From Synechococcus sp. Tobar12-5m-g (GTDB lineage: Bacteria; Cyanobacteriota; Cyanobacteriia; PCC-6307; Cyanobiaceae), in NCBI RefSeq assembly GCF_024345415.1, contig NZ_JAGQBB010000004.1, positions 62,001 to 126,000 on the forward strand: DNA of 64,000 bases. Reading direction: 5' to 3'. This document shows, one piece after another, positions 26,291-36,470 of this stretch; position 1 is the first letter of the stretch; each line of letters starts with the position of its first letter. The translations under genes and the position numbers were made by a program. The notes beneath the pieces are model-generated. The model had not been told where the DNA came from. It saw only the letters and a program-made list of their open reading frames with translations, and did not search any database.

Positions 26291-27302
26291 CTCCACCAAG
26301 GCCATGCCCGACGCCACCAAGACCCTTGATATCGTCGCCATCGGCAACGCCATCGTTGATGTGCTCGTCCAGTCGGACGACAGCTTTCTCGCCGACCACC
26401 AGCTCACCAAGGGCACCATGGCCCTTGTCGACGAGGCCCAGGCCGAGAGGCTCTATGCCGCCAGTGGGCCTGGCCTGGAAACCTCCGGTGGCTCAGCGGC
26501 CAACACCCTGGCCGGCATTGCCCAGCTCGGCGGCAGAGCCGCCTTCATCGGCCGGGTCCGGGATGATCAGCTCGGCGCGATCTTCGCCCACGACATCCGC
26601 TCGGTCGGGGCCGGTTTCGACACCCCGCCAGCCACCAGGGGCCCCTCCACGGCCCGCTGTCTGATTCTGGTCAGCCCCGATGCCCAGCGCACCATGTGCA
26701 CCTACCTGGGCGCTTCGGTGGGCCTGGAGCCCGAGGATCTGGATCTCGATCTGGTGCGCCAGGCGCGGTTGCTCTATCTGGAGGGTTACCTCTGGGACAG
26801 CGAAGCCGCCAAGCGGGCCTTCATCGCCGCCGCCGAGGTGATGCGCCAGAGCGGCGGGCAGGTGGCCCTCAGCCTCTCGGACGCCTTTTGCGTCGATCGG
26901 CACCGGGCCAGTTTCCTGGAGTTGGTCGATGGCCATGTCGACCTGCTGTTTGCCAACGAATCAGAGATCACGGCGCTCTATGAAACCTCCAGCTTCGAGG
27001 CAGCGGCCGAGCAGGTTCGGGGCCGCTGCCAGGTGGCCGCCCTCACTCGGAGCGAGCGGGGCTCGGTGCTGCTGAGTGGCTCGGACACCGTTGCGATCGA
27101 TGCCTACCAGCTCGGACCCCTGGTGGACACCACCGGTGCCGGGGATCTCTACGCCGCCGGCTTCCTGTTCGGCTACTCCCGCGGTGACGACCTCGAGCGC
27201 TGCGGTCGGCTCGGCTCCCTTTGTGCTGCTCAGGTCGTCACCCAGTTGGGGCCCCGCTCCCAGGTGTCCCTGCCGGAGCTGGTCGCCACCCATCTGGGCT
27301 GA
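26283..27302 (+). CDS. PfkB-family sugar/nucleoside kinase
   Basis: This 339-residue ribokinase-fold kinase has [13 protein letters not shown] at the N-terminus, [19 protein letters not shown] (substrate-binding Gly-rich motif) and the PfkB signature [14 protein letters not shown] with the catalytic Asp. The pattern resembles adenosine-kinase-like cyanobacterial members, and the overlap with purA fits purine salvage, but a sugar substrate cannot be excluded. It starts at ATG 26283, overlapping purA by 8 nt. The 3' end overlaps the convergent cobK by 65 nt. Confidence 0.9.
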   Translation: MPDSTKAMPDATKTLDIVAIGNAIVDVLVQSDDSFLADHQLTKGTMALVDEAQAERLYAASGPGLETSGGSAANTLAGIAQLGGRAAFIGRVRDDQLGAIFAHDIRSVGAGFDTPPATRGPSTARCLILVSPDAQRTMCTYLGASVGLEPEDLDLDLVRQARLLYLEGYLWDSEAAKRAFIAAAEVMRQSGGQVALSLSDAFCVDRHRASFLELVDGHVDLLFANESEITALYETSSFEAAAEQVRGRCQVAALTRSERGSVLLSGSDTVAIDAYQLGPLVDTTGAGDLYAAGFLFGYSRGDDLERCGRLGSLCAAQVVTQLGPRSQVSLPELVATHLG

Positions 27303-28116
27303 GTGCAGGGACGCCCAGCTGATCGATCAAGGCCGGGAGGTCCAGACCGCACACCCCCTCCGGTTCCGTCGGCCGGGCCAGCAGCAACAGGCGCAGGCCC
27401 AGGCTGGCGCAAAGGGTTTGCCAACCCTCTTCTGTGTGGCCGCCGGATTGGCGGCAAACCACGGCGGTGATGGCCCACTGACGCAGCAGGGCCCGCTCCA
27501 GGGCCAGCTCCCCCAGCCCCGTCGGCTCACCGGGCCGGTGGCAGGCCAGGTGGCCAGCGGGCAGCCCCGCCGCCCCGCCCCGCCGCAGACTTTCTGGGCT
27601 TGGCAACAGCCGGGCGAACGGCAGCGCTCCGGCGGCCAGAGCCACGGCCCGCGGCAGCTGGCGGGCCCCGATCGCGAACAGCAGGCGCTGCCCCCGCAGG
27701 TCGAGGCGGCCCAGGGCGTCGAGGTCGGCAAGCAGGGTGCGATCCAGGCTGGCCGGGGTCTGCAGCAGGGGCCGTCGCAGGCGCAGCAGTGGCTGGCCCA
27801 ACCGCCGGCAGACCGTGGCCAGGTCGGCCGTGACGCGGCTGGCGAAGGGGTGGCTGGCATCCACCACCCAGACGAAGGCTGAGCCCTTGTCACGGGCCTG
27901 CTGCAGCCGCGCCGCCATTGCCGCTTCACTCGCCAGGGCTCCCACCTCCAGCTGCAAGCGGAGGTGGGCTGGGTAGGCGCGGCGGGCGGAGCTGCTCACC
28001 ACCGACACCGAGAGCCCCCAGCCCCGTTCCAGCAGAGCGGCGGCCAGGACAGGCCCCTCCCCGGTGCCGGCGATCAGCCAAAGCCGCCGCTGGTGCCAAT
28101 CAAGGGCGTCTTGCAT
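27238..28116 (-). CDS. cobK: Precorrin-6A reductase
   Basis: This 292-residue protein fits CobK/CbiJ, which reduces the corrin macrocycle with NADPH: LWLIAGTGEGPVLAAALLERG at the N-terminus (parts), VVDASHPFASRVTADLA, the conserved DASHPFA motif, and CRQSGGHTEEGWQTL near the C-terminus in place of the usual K-x-S-G. The Pro/Gly-rich last 20 residues lie in the overlap with the PfkB gene. Divergent from the SSB gene by 31 bp. With cobO it marks corrinoid synthesis. Confidence 0.88.
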   Translation of the reverse strand: MQDALDWHQRRLWLIAGTGEGPVLAAALLERGWGLSVSVVSSSARRAYPAHLRLQLEVGALASEAAMAARLQQARDKGSAFVWVVDASHPFASRVTADLATVCRRLGQPLLRLRRPLLQTPASLDRTLLADLDALGRLDLRGQRLLFAIGARQLPRAVALAAGALPFARLLPSPESLRRGGAAGLPAGHLACHRPGEPTGLGELALERALLRQWAITAVVCRQSGGHTEEGWQTLCASLGLRLLLLARPTEPEGVCGLDLPALIDQLGVPALSPDGWRPAPAGTPGSGAPTG

Positions 28117-28147
28117 CAGGATGTGGCCCGCTGTCGCGATCCTGGTT

Positions 28148-28633
28148 GTGAATCACTGTGTGCTGGAAGTGGAGGTGCTCGAGGCCCCCCAGGTGCGATA
28201 CACCCAGGACAACCAGACCCCGGTAGCAGAGATGGCAGTTCAGATCGAGGGTCTGCGGCCGGATGATCCCCCCTGCCAGCTGAAGGTGGTGGGCTGGGGC
28301 AATCTGGCGCAGGACCTGCAGAACCGGGTGCAGGTGGGGCAACGGCTGATGCTTGAAGGCCGGCTGCGGATCACCACGGTGACCCGGGCCGATGGCGTCA
28401 AGGAAAAGCGGGCCGAGTTCACCCTGGCGCGGCTCCATCCCGTCGCCGCCGCTGGCGCGCCGACCCCACCAGCTCCAGCTGGCCAGGCTGCTCCACGCTC
28501 CATTCCCCGACCAGTCCCGGCCCGGCCCATCCCGGCGGCGTCCGGCGCCCCAGTCCTCACCCAGGAGGCCCCCACCTGGAACACCTCGCCACTGGTGCCG
28601 GATCTGGCCGACGACGACGACATTCCCTTTTAA
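28148..28633 (+). CDS. ssb: Single-stranded DNA-binding protein
   Basis: The 161-residue protein has an OB fold (APQVRYTQDNQTPVAEM, LKVVGWGNLAQDL, LMLEGRLRITTV, KRAEFTLARLHPV), a Pro/Ala-rich flexible linker and the acidic tip DDDDIPF used to recruit partner proteins. The start is GTG 28148; other cyanobacterial SSBs begin with the same MNxC pattern. It is divergent from cobK across 31 bp. Replication and repair partners priA and alkB-like genes are elsewhere in the window. Confidence 0.95.
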   Translation: MNHCVLEVEVLEAPQVRYTQDNQTPVAEMAVQIEGLRPDDPPCQLKVVGWGNLAQDLQNRVQVGQRLMLEGRLRITTVTRADGVKEKRAEFTLARLHPVAAAGAPTPPAPAGQAAPRSIPRPVPARPIPAASGAPVLTQEAPTWNTSPLVPDLADDDDIPF

Positions 28634-28714
28634 ATCGGCTTTCAATCGGCCCTTTGGATCGATCCATTCAATTCAATTGGCCCATCTGATGCGGGCTGGA
28701 TGTCGGAGCCGTGC

Positions 28715-28942
28715 TCAGCGGTTCGCCAGGCGTTCCTTGGCCAGATCGAGCATCTGCCCGAGTTCCCGCTCCAGAGCCGCCAGATCGAGGCGCAGATCGG
28801 CCCATCGGCCCTCGTCGATCTGGCGCAGCAGCCAGAGCCTCTCGGCGCTGAGTTGGTCGATCAGTTCTGCGGCGCTGCTTTCGGCCGATGGTGCCTCTGG
28901 CCCTGGCGCCGAGGCAGGTTCCGTGGAATTCACCGTAGTCAT
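28715..28942 (-). CDS. Small helical protein, unknown
   Basis: The 75-residue frame starts at ATG 28942, has a Ser/Pro/Ala/Glu-rich N-terminal third and a long amphipathic helix (ELIDQLSAERLWLLRQIDEG, then LRLDLAALERELGQML). It is divergent from the DUF2854 gene with only 19 bp between start codons, so the promoters must lie inside one or both coding regions. No family recognised; composition is that of a small coiled-coil protein. Confidence 0.6.
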   Translation of the reverse strand: MTTVNSTEPASAPGPEAPSAESSAAELIDQLSAERLWLLRQIDEGRWADLRLDLAALERELGQMLDLAKERLANR

Positions 28943-28961
28943 GGCAAGGGCATGCGGGAGA

Positions 28962-29543
28962 ATGACAGCCATGCAAGCACTCACCTCCCCCGGCAGCCTG
29001 CTCACGATCCTGGGAGCCGTGCTCACCGTGGTGGGCAGCATCGCCTACGCGACGGACAGCCCCAACATCAGCCTGGCCGGCGTGTTCTATGGCATCCCCC
29101 TGCTGCTCGGCGGGCTGGCGTTGAAGTCCTCGGAGCTGGCGCCGGCAGCGCGTCTGAGCCAGCCCGACGCGTTCCGATCCCTGCGGGAGCAGCCCGCCAG
29201 CGAGCCCCTCAGCGCCTTGCTCAAGGACGTCACCCGCTGGCGCTACGGCCAGAAGGCCCATCTGGAGAGCTCCCTGCAGGCGCTGAAGCTCTGGGACGAC
29301 GAGCAGCCTCCCGAGTTGCTCAGCGTGGGGGAACTGGAGAGCCATGGGGGCTATGGCCTCGTCCTCCGGTTTCGCTGCCCCGGGGTTCCCTTCGAGCGCT
29401 GGCAGGCGAAGCAGGAACGGTTGGGCCGTTTCTTCGGGCCCGGCCTGGTGGCGGAGTTGGACCAGCATGCTGCAGCCGAACTCGATCTGACCCTCTTGCC
29501 GATGTCGCCAGCCATCGCCAGCCTGGAGTCTGATCAAGCCTGA
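28962..29543 (+). CDS. DUF2854 membrane protein
   Basis: The 193-residue protein starts at ATG 28962 (28971 is a second choice). Two membrane helices ([18 protein letters not shown] and [15 protein letters not shown]) are joined by TDSPNISL, followed by a soluble domain with [17 protein letters not shown]. The layout matches the cyanobacterial/plastid DUF2854 family, of unknown function. It is 29 bp upstream of argB. Confidence 0.85.
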   Translation: MTAMQALTSPGSLLTILGAVLTVVGSIAYATDSPNISLAGVFYGIPLLLGGLALKSSELAPAARLSQPDAFRSLREQPASEPLSALLKDVTRWRYGQKAHLESSLQALKLWDDEQPPELLSVGELESHGGYGLVLRFRCPGVPFERWQAKQERLGRFFGPGLVAELDQHAAAELDLTLLPMSPAIASLESDQA

Positions 29544-29572
29544 TCCCAGTTCGTTTCCCTCGGTTGCCACTC

Positions 29573-30469
29573 TTGAACCAGGACCCCTTGATCAGTCCCC
29601 AGGACAGCCTGCGGGTCTCCGTTCTCAGCGAAGCCCTGCCCTACATCCAGCGGTTCGCCGGCCGCCGGGTCGTGGTGAAGTACGGCGGCTCCGCCATGGC
29701 GCATCAGGAGCTGCGCGACGCCGTCTTCCGGGACCTGGCTCTGCTGGCCTGCGTGGGGGTGCAGCCGGTGGTGGTCCATGGCGGTGGGCCTGAGATCAAC
29801 CACTGGCTGAGCCGCCTGGCGATCGAGCCGCACTTCATCGATGGCCTGCGGGTCACCGATGCCGACACCATGGACGTGGTGGAGATGGTGCTGGTCGGCA
29901 GGGTCAACAAGCAGATCGTCAACGGCCTCAACCGGCTGGGCGGCAAGGCGGTGGGCCTCTCCGGCTGCGATGGGGGCCTGGTGGAAGCCCGCACCTGGGG
30001 CGACGGCTCCCACGGCCTGGTAGGAGACGTGGCGGCGGTGCATCCCGAGGTGCTCACCCCCCTGCTCGAGAACGGCTACATCCCTGTGATCTCCAGCGTG
30101 GCCCCGAATCCCCAGGGCCAGTCCCACAACATCAACGCCGACACCGTGGCCGGCGAGCTGGCCGCCTCCCTGCAGGCTGAGAAGTTGATCCTGCTCACCG
30201 ACACGCCTGGAATCCTGCGGGAGCGCACCGATCCCAGCTCCTTGCTGCGCCAGCTCAGCCTCTCCGAGGCGCGAGAGCTGATCGCCAGCGGGCTCGTGAA
30301 TGGTGGCATGACACCCAAGACCGAATGCTGCATCCGCGCCCTTGCCCAGGGGGTGGGCGCGGCCCACATCGTCGATGGGCGTGTCCCCCATGCCCTGCTG
30401 TTGGAGGTGTTCACCGATGCCGGCATCGGCACCATGGTGCTGGGAAGCTCCCTGCCGGGCCATGGCTGA
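29573..30469 (+). CDS. argB: N-acetylglutamate kinase
   Basis: This protein of about 298 residues catalyses the second step of arginine synthesis and in cyanobacteria is the PII-regulated step. Landmarks: [44 protein letters not shown], and [16 protein letters not shown] with [11 protein letters not shown]. The N-terminal segment ([19 protein letters not shown]) matches the extended N-helix of arginine-sensitive hexameric enzymes that bind PII. The start is TTG at 29573 or 29564; no ATG fits. Its stop overlaps the next ATG by 8 nt. Confidence 0.96.
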   Translation: MNQDPLISPQDSLRVSVLSEALPYIQRFAGRRVVVKYGGSAMAHQELRDAVFRDLALLACVGVQPVVVHGGGPEINHWLSRLAIEPHFIDGLRVTDADTMDVVEMVLVGRVNKQIVNGLNRLGGKAVGLSGCDGGLVEARTWGDGSHGLVGDVAAVHPEVLTPLLENGYIPVISSVAPNPQGQSHNINADTVAGELAASLQAEKLILLTDTPGILRERTDPSSLLRQLSLSEARELIASGLVNGGMTPKTECCIRALAQGVGAAHIVDGRVPHALLLEVFTDAGIGTMVLGSSLPGHG

Positions 30470-31586
30470 GGATCCGCTGCTGCCGGCCCGGTTGGCGCTC
30501 GAGCGGGGCGAGTACGGCAGCTGCCTGCGGCTGCTGGAACCCCTGGCCGCCGCCCATCCAGCCAGCACCGGCCTGGGGGGAACCCTGCGGCTGCTAATGG
30601 TCACGGCCCTGCTGGGTCAGGGAAACGATGCAGGTGCCGTGGCCTGTTGCCGCAGCCTGCGTGCCTGCCTGGACCTGGATGTTCGGTCACAGGCCAAGGA
30701 TCTCCAGCTGATTCTCGAGGCACCTCCCCTGCAGCGCCCCGCCAACTGGTCGCTCAGCCTGCCGGTTCTCGGTGGCGCCGATGCCCTCGAGGGCCGCGCC
30801 AAGGCCACGGCCAGCCAGCGCCGCCAGGCCCCAACTCCTGTTTCGCCGCCACCGCCGCCGGTGGGCCCCACCCGCGCACCGGTGGGGTTCGCCGTGGTGG
30901 TGGTGGCCGTCCTGCTGCTGCTGACTTCGCTGCTCTCCGGCTGCCTGCGGGTCGACACCGACCTGCGCTTCGGCCCCCCGGGGCGGCTCCAGCTGCGCCA
31001 GACCCTCAGCAGCAAGACCGGACGCCTGTTGCCCTGGCAGCGGCAGTTCGTCTCGGACCTCAAAGCAGCCCCTTTGGAGCGGGCTACAGCGCTGGGCATC
31101 GAGACCCACCGGGGGGTCGTCAGCCTCACCAGCGCCAGCGTGGCCTCCCAGGAGATCAACCGCCTGCTGGCTCTCACGGCGACGACCGCAGCTGACCTGG
31201 GCGGACTGGCGCTGCCACCCCCGACCCTGGCCCTGCGGGAACGCAACTGGTTGCTCGGAGCCCAGCAGCAGTTCAGCCTCGAGGTGGATCTGCGGCAGGT
31301 GGGAGCGCTGCCTGGCCTCGACCTCAGCGTGGCGCTCGGCCCCCTGGGACGGGGGGCGGTGCGCTCAGCCCAACCCAGGGCCAGCCAGCCCGAGGGCGAT
31401 GGGGTGCGCTGGGGCCTGGCGATCGGCGCGCTGAACCGCTTGGAGCTGGTCAGCTGGCGATGGAGCCGCCTCGGCCTGGGCGGGATCGCCATCCTGCTGC
31501 TGCTGGCCCTGGCATTGGCCCTGCAGCGGTTGCGCTGGCAGGCCGGATTCGGCTGGCCCGAACTGCCGGCGCCTGAGAAACCCTGA
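30462..31586 (+). CDS. DUF3153-type membrane protein with N-terminal helical domain
   Basis: The 374-residue protein has an N-terminal repeat-like helical region ([20 protein letters not shown]), a Pro-rich linker, a first membrane helix ([20 protein letters not shown]) ending in a lipobox-like SGC, a soluble domain ([20 protein letters not shown]) as in DUF3153 proteins and a C-terminal membrane helix ([16 protein letters not shown]). Function unknown. The ATG overlaps the argB stop by 8 nt. It is convergent with priA, only 6 bp apart. Confidence 0.8.
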   Translation: MAEDPLLPARLALERGEYGSCLRLLEPLAAAHPASTGLGGTLRLLMVTALLGQGNDAGAVACCRSLRACLDLDVRSQAKDLQLILEAPPLQRPANWSLSLPVLGGADALEGRAKATASQRRQAPTPVSPPPPPVGPTRAPVGFAVVVVAVLLLLTSLLSGCLRVDTDLRFGPPGRLQLRQTLSSKTGRLLPWQRQFVSDLKAAPLERATALGIETHRGVVSLTSASVASQEINRLLALTATTAADLGGLALPPPTLALRERNWLLGAQQQFSLEVDLRQVGALPGLDLSVALGPLGRGAVRSAQPRASQPEGDGVRWGLAIGALNRLELVSWRWSRLGLGGIAILLLLALALALQRLRWQAGFGWPELPAPEKP

Positions 31587-31592
31587 AGGTGG

Positions 31593-33881
31593 CTACAGCG
31601 CCAGCGGATCGGGATCGATGCTGAGACTCACCTGGCCGCCGAGGGCCGCGCGCAGTTCCGCCTCCGGCGGCAGGGGCAGGGGGGAGCCGGCTGGTCCATG
31701 CAGCAGCAACTGCCAGCGATGGCGGCCGGCCACCCGGGCCACTGGGGCGGGCGCCGGTCCCACCAGCAGCCAGCCCGCCTCCTGGAGCGGACAGCGGATG
31801 CGCTCAGCGAGGGCGGCGGCGGCGGTGGCGGTGGCGGTGGCAGAAGCCCCGGCCAGCCGCAGCAGGCAGGCCCGGCTGAACGGCACCAGACCGGCCTGCT
31901 GCCGCACCAGCCGCTCCGATTCGAGGTAGCGGTCGTAGCGGCCATCGATCAGGTGACGAATCACCGGATGGTCGGGGGAGTAGGTCTGCACAATCACTTC
32001 GCCGGGCCGCTCACCGCGGCCGGCCCGGCCCGCCAGCTGAAGCAACAGCTGCAGGCATTGTTCACCGGAGCGCAGATCCGGCCGATGCAAGAGTCCATCG
32101 GCGGCCAGAACCGCCGCCAGGGTCACCCGGGGCAGATCGATTCCCTTGGTGAGCATCTGGGTGCCGACAAGCACGTCGGCCTCACCGGCGGCGAACTGGG
32201 CCAGCAGGCGGCGATGGCCATCCCGGCCCCGGGTGGTGTCGCGGTCGAAGCGAAGCAGACGCAAGCCCTCCAATTCCTTCTCCAGCTGCTCGATCACCCG
32301 TTGGGTTCCGGCGCCGAAGGGCTTGAAGGCGGTGGAACCGCAGGAGCCGCAGCGGAGGCTGGGTTCCTGGCGATGGCCGCACCAGTGGCAGCGCAACGAC
32401 TGGTGTCCATCCCGGTGGCGATGGACGGTCAGGGCCACATCGCAATGGGGGCATTGCACCACATCCCCGCAGCTGCGACAGCTCAGGAAGCTGCTGTAGC
32501 CGCGCCGGGGCACGAGCACCACTGCCTGGCCGTCCTGGTCCCGCAACCGATCCAGTCGTCCCCGCAGGGCCCGGCTGATCAGGCGGCGATTCCCCTCCGC
32601 CAGTTCCAGCCGCATGTCGACAACCAGGACCGGGGCATCCCGCTGGCCACTGATCCGCTCGGGCAGCCTCACCAGGGTGGTCGGCGGGACCGGCTGTCCC
32701 AGCTCCTGGCGGCAGGCCAACCAGGATTCGAGCGACGGGGTGGCGCTGCCGAGCAGCAGGCGAGCCCCACTGAGCCAGGCGCGTCGCTGGGCCACGGCCC
32801 TGGCGTGATAGCAGGGCATCGGGCTCTCTTGTTTCCACGAGCTGTCGTGCTCCTCGTCCAGCACGATCAAGCCCAGCACCGCCAGGGGCAGAAAGATGGC
32901 GGAGCGGGTGCCGACCACGACCACGGGCGCCTGCCGATCGGCAGCCAGACAGCGCCTCCAGGCGACGATCCGCTCGGGTTCACCCAGGCCACTGTGGTAG
33001 GCTATCACCCGCTCGCCGAAGCGGGCCCGGCACCGGTCCAGCAGCTGGGGAATCAGGCCGATCTCCGGGGTGAGCATCAAGGTGCTTGCTCCTTCCACCA
33101 GGCAGGCCGCCGCCGCCTGCAGGTAGACCTCCGTCTTGCCGGAACCGGTGATGCCCCAGAGCAGCAGGCTGGCTCCCGGCGGGGCTGAGTCGATGGCCTC
33201 GAGGGCCTGGCCCTGGGCGGCATTCAAGCGGCGGGGTGGCTCCAGCCCTTTGGGACTGGAGCGTTGGGGGCCTGATCGGGATTGAAGCCGCAGGAGTGAG
33301 CGCTCCAGCAAGCCCTGAACCACCGAGCGGCTGAAGCCCCACTCGGTAAGGATCTCCTGCAGCCAAGCCCCCTCCGGTTGCAGCCTCAGGCGCTCCAACA
33401 ACTGACGCTGCCGTGGGGGAGGAGGGTCAAGGGCCACGTCCTCGGCCAGCGGCTCCACCCATTGCCGCTGGCGGGGCCGCAGCGGGGCCGCAGCACGGAG
33501 CTGGCCCAGCCAGCCAGGCGGCAGGGCTGTTTTGAGGGTCCTGAACAGGCTGGAGTGGCAATCCACCGCCACCTGCTGGAGCAGGCCCTGCCAGAGGGGA
33601 TCGACGGCGGCACGCTGATGCACCGCTTCGATCGGCAGCAGCTTGCCCGGATCCAGCTCAGCAGGCAGACCGTCCAGCTGCTCAACCACCAGACCGATCT
33701 GCCGCCGCCCCCGCAGGGGAACCCTGACCAGATCGCCGGGTGCCAGGGGCAGGTTCTCCGGGTTCCCGTAACTGAAGATCCGGCCTTCCCGGCCAGCTTC
33801 CACCCACACTTGCCAGCAGATCAGCCCGTCGCCTTGCAAACCCGGTGGCAGTTTCTTAGAATGAATGGGTTGAGCAGTCAT
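31593..33881 (-). CDS. priA: Primosomal protein N' (replication restart helicase)
   Basis: This 762-residue 3'-5' helicase reloads the replisome at stalled forks. The N-terminal DNA-binding domain (LVRVPLRGRRQIGLVV) precedes a helicase core with Walker A GITGSGKTEVYLQA, DEEH box (VLDEEHDSSWKQ), and motif VI region QLAGRAGRGERPGEV. Between the helicase lobes the zinc-binding domain shows paired CxxC knuckles (CRSCGDVVQCPHC, CHWCGH, CGSCGS). ATG 33881. Length is typical. Confidence 0.96.
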   Translation of the reverse strand: MTAQPIHSKKLPPGLQGDGLICWQVWVEAGREGRIFSYGNPENLPLAPGDLVRVPLRGRRQIGLVVEQLDGLPAELDPGKLLPIEAVHQRAAVDPLWQGLLQQVAVDCHSSLFRTLKTALPPGWLGQLRAAAPLRPRQRQWVEPLAEDVALDPPPPRQRQLLERLRLQPEGAWLQEILTEWGFSRSVVQGLLERSLLRLQSRSGPQRSSPKGLEPPRRLNAAQGQALEAIDSAPPGASLLLWGITGSGKTEVYLQAAAACLVEGASTLMLTPEIGLIPQLLDRCRARFGERVIAYHSGLGEPERIVAWRRCLAADRQAPVVVVGTRSAIFLPLAVLGLIVLDEEHDSSWKQESPMPCYHARAVAQRRAWLSGARLLLGSATPSLESWLACRQELGQPVPPTTLVRLPERISGQRDAPVLVVDMRLELAEGNRRLISRALRGRLDRLRDQDGQAVVLVPRRGYSSFLSCRSCGDVVQCPHCDVALTVHRHRDGHQSLRCHWCGHRQEPSLRCGSCGSTAFKPFGAGTQRVIEQLEKELEGLRLLRFDRDTTRGRDGHRRLLAQFAAGEADVLVGTQMLTKGIDLPRVTLAAVLAADGLLHRPDLRSGEQCLQLLLQLAGRAGRGERPGEVIVQTYSPDHPVIRHLIDGRYDRYLESERLVRQQAGLVPFSRACLLRLAGASATATATAAAALAERIRCPLQEAGWLLVGPAPAPVARVAGRHRWQLLLHGPAGSPLPLPPEAELRAALGGQVSLSIDPDPLAL

Positions 33882-34207
33882 TCAGGCTGCAGTCGGAGCT
33901 TCGCAGTGTTCCGTCCAGAGGGAAGACTTGAAACAAAAGCCGGATGGAGCCCATCTCCCGCCGGCCTCCCAGTCTGCGACCACCCCTGACAACCCTGCAA
34001 AGGCATCCGTGCCGTTCCTTGACTGATCGATTCTCATTCAATGGCCTCCGCTCCCGACTGAACCCTTGCAGGCAGTCGGCTCGGTGTGCCTAAGGCCACC
34101 CATTTTGCTTTGGTTTCCATGCGCCTTGGCGCCGTGGAGCCAGCCATACCGCTGTCGGCCTCCCCAATCTCGTCCGCCCGACCCCGCTCCCCTTCCCGTT
34201 GATCCCT
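33882..34207. other. Intergenic region upstream of the principal sigma factor
   Basis: This 326-bp stretch separates divergent priA and the sigma-factor gene and probably carries both promoters. I see a TTGACT at 34017-34022 that could serve as a minus-35 element and an A/T-richer segment near 34028-34042, but no convincing minus-10 at the right spacing, no T-run terminator and no coding frame with sensible composition. Confidence 0.5.
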
Positions 34208-35620
34208 ATGAGCCCTGTAGCTGCCCTGAAGTCCACGAAAGCTGAACCCGAAATCCTCGCGGTCGCGACTCAGGCGGGAGATCAGGTCACTGTCGAGCTG
34301 AAGACCAAGGCCCCACGGGCCAAAGCCAAAGCCAAGGCCAAGCCGGCATCGAGCCCCGGCGAGCCTGAACCAGCCACGGATTCAGGTGCCCCGGCAAACA
34401 AGGTCAGCCGCACCCGCAAACCGGCGGCCAGCAAAACCACGACGGCCAAGGCTCCTGCAACCAAAGGGGCTTCAAGCAAGGGGCTTTCATCAAAAGAAGC
34501 GGCCGCCAAGGCCAAGCGCCCGCCTGATGGGCTTGCCGCCCCTGATGTCGGGCAGGATCTCGACGACGCGGCCGAGCAGCTCCTGGCCGCCACCGACGCC
34601 ATCGAGGCGATCGCCGACAAGAAACCAGCCGGGGCCAAGGCCCTGGCCAGCATCAAGGTCGGGCCCAAGGGTGTCTACACCGAGGATTCGATCCGGGTGT
34701 ACCTCCAGGAGATCGGCCGGATACGCCTGCTACGGCCCGATGAAGAGATTGAGCTGGCCCGCAAGATCGCCGATCTGCTGCTGCTCGAGGAACTCGCGAA
34801 TCAGTTCGAGCAGGACAACGGTCATTATCCCGATAACAAGGAGTGGGCCGTTCTCGTCGACATGACCCTTCTCAAGTTCCGCCGGCGCCTGATGCTGGGC
34901 CGCCGGGCCAAGGAGAAGATGGTGCAGTCGAACCTGCGGCTGGTGGTGTCGATCGCCAAGAAATACATGAATCGGGGCCTCTCCTTCCAGGACTTGATCC
35001 AGGAAGGCAGCCTCGGCCTGATCCGTGCCGCCGAGAAGTTTGATCACGAGAAGGGCTACAAGTTCTCCACCTACGCCACCTGGTGGATCCGTCAGGCGAT
35101 CACCCGCGCCATCGCTGATCAGAGCCGCACGATCCGACTGCCGGTGCACCTGTACGAAACCATCTCCCGCATCAAGAAAACCACCAAGGTGCTGAGCCAG
35201 GAGTTCGGCCGCAAACCCACTGAGGAGGAAATCGCCGAAAGCATGGAGATGACGATCGAAAAACTGCGCTTCATCGCCAAATCAGCCCAGCTCCCGATCT
35301 CCCTGGAAACCCCGATCGGTAAGGAAGAGGATTCCCGGCTTGGTGATTTCATCGAAGCCGACATCGAGAACCCCGAGCAGGATGTGGCTAAGAACCTGTT
35401 GCGCGAGGATCTCGAGGGTGTCCTGGCCACCCTCAGCCCCCGGGAGCGGGACGTGCTGCGGCTTCGTTATGGCCTCGATGATGGCCGCATGAAAACCCTG
35501 GAGGAAATTGGCCAGATCTTCGATGTGACCCGGGAACGCATCCGCCAGATCGAGGCCAAGGCCCTGCGCAAACTGCGCCATCCCAACCGCAACGGCGTGC
35601 TGAAGGAGTACATCAAGTAA
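34208..35620 (+). CDS. rpoD: Principal RNA polymerase sigma factor (RpoD/SigA type)
   Basis: The 470-residue group 1 sigma factor has an Ala/Lys-rich N-terminus with KAKAKAK repeats, region 1.2 ([16 protein letters not shown]), region 2 ([55 protein letters not shown]), region 3 and region 4 with [20 protein letters not shown]. The conserved 2.4/4.2 residues match housekeeping sigma factors. The basic N-terminal tail is cyanobacterial in style. ATG 34208 is chosen over TTG 34199. Downstream is a decaying gene region. Confidence 0.97.
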   Translation: MSPVAALKSTKAEPEILAVATQAGDQVTVELKTKAPRAKAKAKAKPASSPGEPEPATDSGAPANKVSRTRKPAASKTTTAKAPATKGASSKGLSSKEAAAKAKRPPDGLAAPDVGQDLDDAAEQLLAATDAIEAIADKKPAGAKALASIKVGPKGVYTEDSIRVYLQEIGRIRLLRPDEEIELARKIADLLLLEELANQFEQDNGHYPDNKEWAVLVDMTLLKFRRRLMLGRRAKEKMVQSNLRLVVSIAKKYMNRGLSFQDLIQEGSLGLIRAAEKFDHEKGYKFSTYATWWIRQAITRAIADQSRTIRLPVHLYETISRIKKTTKVLSQEFGRKPTEEEIAESMEMTIEKLRFIAKSAQLPISLETPIGKEEDSRLGDFIEADIENPEQDVAKNLLREDLEGVLATLSPRERDVLRLRYGLDDGRMKTLEEIGQIFDVTRERIRQIEAKALRKLRHPNRNGVLKEYIK

Positions 35621-35685
35621 CCTTCCGCAGCTTCGAATCCCCCGGATTGGCACCATCCCCTTGGACCTCCATCGGAGCAGGTCCA

Positions 35686-36470
35686 GTGTCGGCGCCGCGG
35701 GAGTCGATCATGCTTCCCACCTTCAACGAGGGGCCACCATCACGCCGATCGTGCAGCAGTTGTTGCTGCTGAGCGATCGCTGGAGAATGGAGCTGATTGT
35801 CGTCGTCGTCGACTCCGCCGATGGCACCGCCGAGCTGGTCAGGCAACTCGCCCACAGGGAGCCTGAGGTTCTCTCCCCCCGCTGGGCCGCCATCAATCCG
35901 GCCTATCCGGAGTTTGCTCAGTCGTTGAGCAGATCCCGGCCTTCCCTAGCTGCTGGCGGTCGTGCTGGCCACCCCGGCGATCGGTCTGGTGCTGCTGCTG
36001 CTGCTGCGGGCAGGGCAACCCCACCTGCTCTGGCTGCAGAATCTGGCCGGATTCGCAGGGGTGCTGCTGTTCGTGGTACCGCCGCCGGCGCCGCTGATGC
36101 AGAACCAACGGCAAACCCCCGTTCGCGACCTGGCCATCCTGGCCGGATCGGTGTCGAAGATCCACGAAGACTGCTGGGGATCGGCTATGAGCGCTACAGC
36201 GTTGTGTATTACAGCGAACAGCCCGTGACCTTCTTCGACACAATGTAAGGAGCCCGCGAGCAGCTGGTCAAGCTTGCTGCACGCCCTGGCCAAGCTTCGG
36301 AGCCGCGACCCTCAGCCCCCACCGTGCTGCTGTTCGGTGAGGCCTCCAAGCACGGGGAGTTCAACCTGGATCCGTCCCGAATCCAGACCTTGGGAAGCCG
36401 TGGCAACCTCCGGCTGTGGCGGGTGCAGCGGGGCGATCTGAGCGAACAAGCCAGCGGGATTCAGCCTTGA
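35686..36470 (+). pseudogene. Decayed glycosyltransferase: GT2 N-terminus joined to GT39 C-terminus
   Basis: From GTG 35686 the frame reads SAPRESIMLPTFNEG, the opening of a polyprenyl-phosphate GT2 enzyme. It then shifts frame near 35733 to continue TITPIVQQLL and VVDSADGTAELVRQLA. After about 75 residues homology jumps to an ArnT-like GT39 C-terminal part (WAAINPAYPEF). The frame shifts near 35948 to LATPAIGLVLLLLLRAG and back near 36170 to GYERYSVVYYSEQPVTF. A TAA at 36246-36248 follows, then GAREQLVKLAA and a C-terminal GEFNLDPSRIQTLGSRGNLRLW. Three frameshifts, one nonsense codon and a large internal deletion mark a pseudogene. Confidence 0.8.

Noticed and set aside
34313-34500. Repeat element in the KAKAKAK-coding part of the sigma factor
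   Set aside because: It is simple codon repetition within a basic disordered tail, typical of cyanobacterial principal sigma factors.
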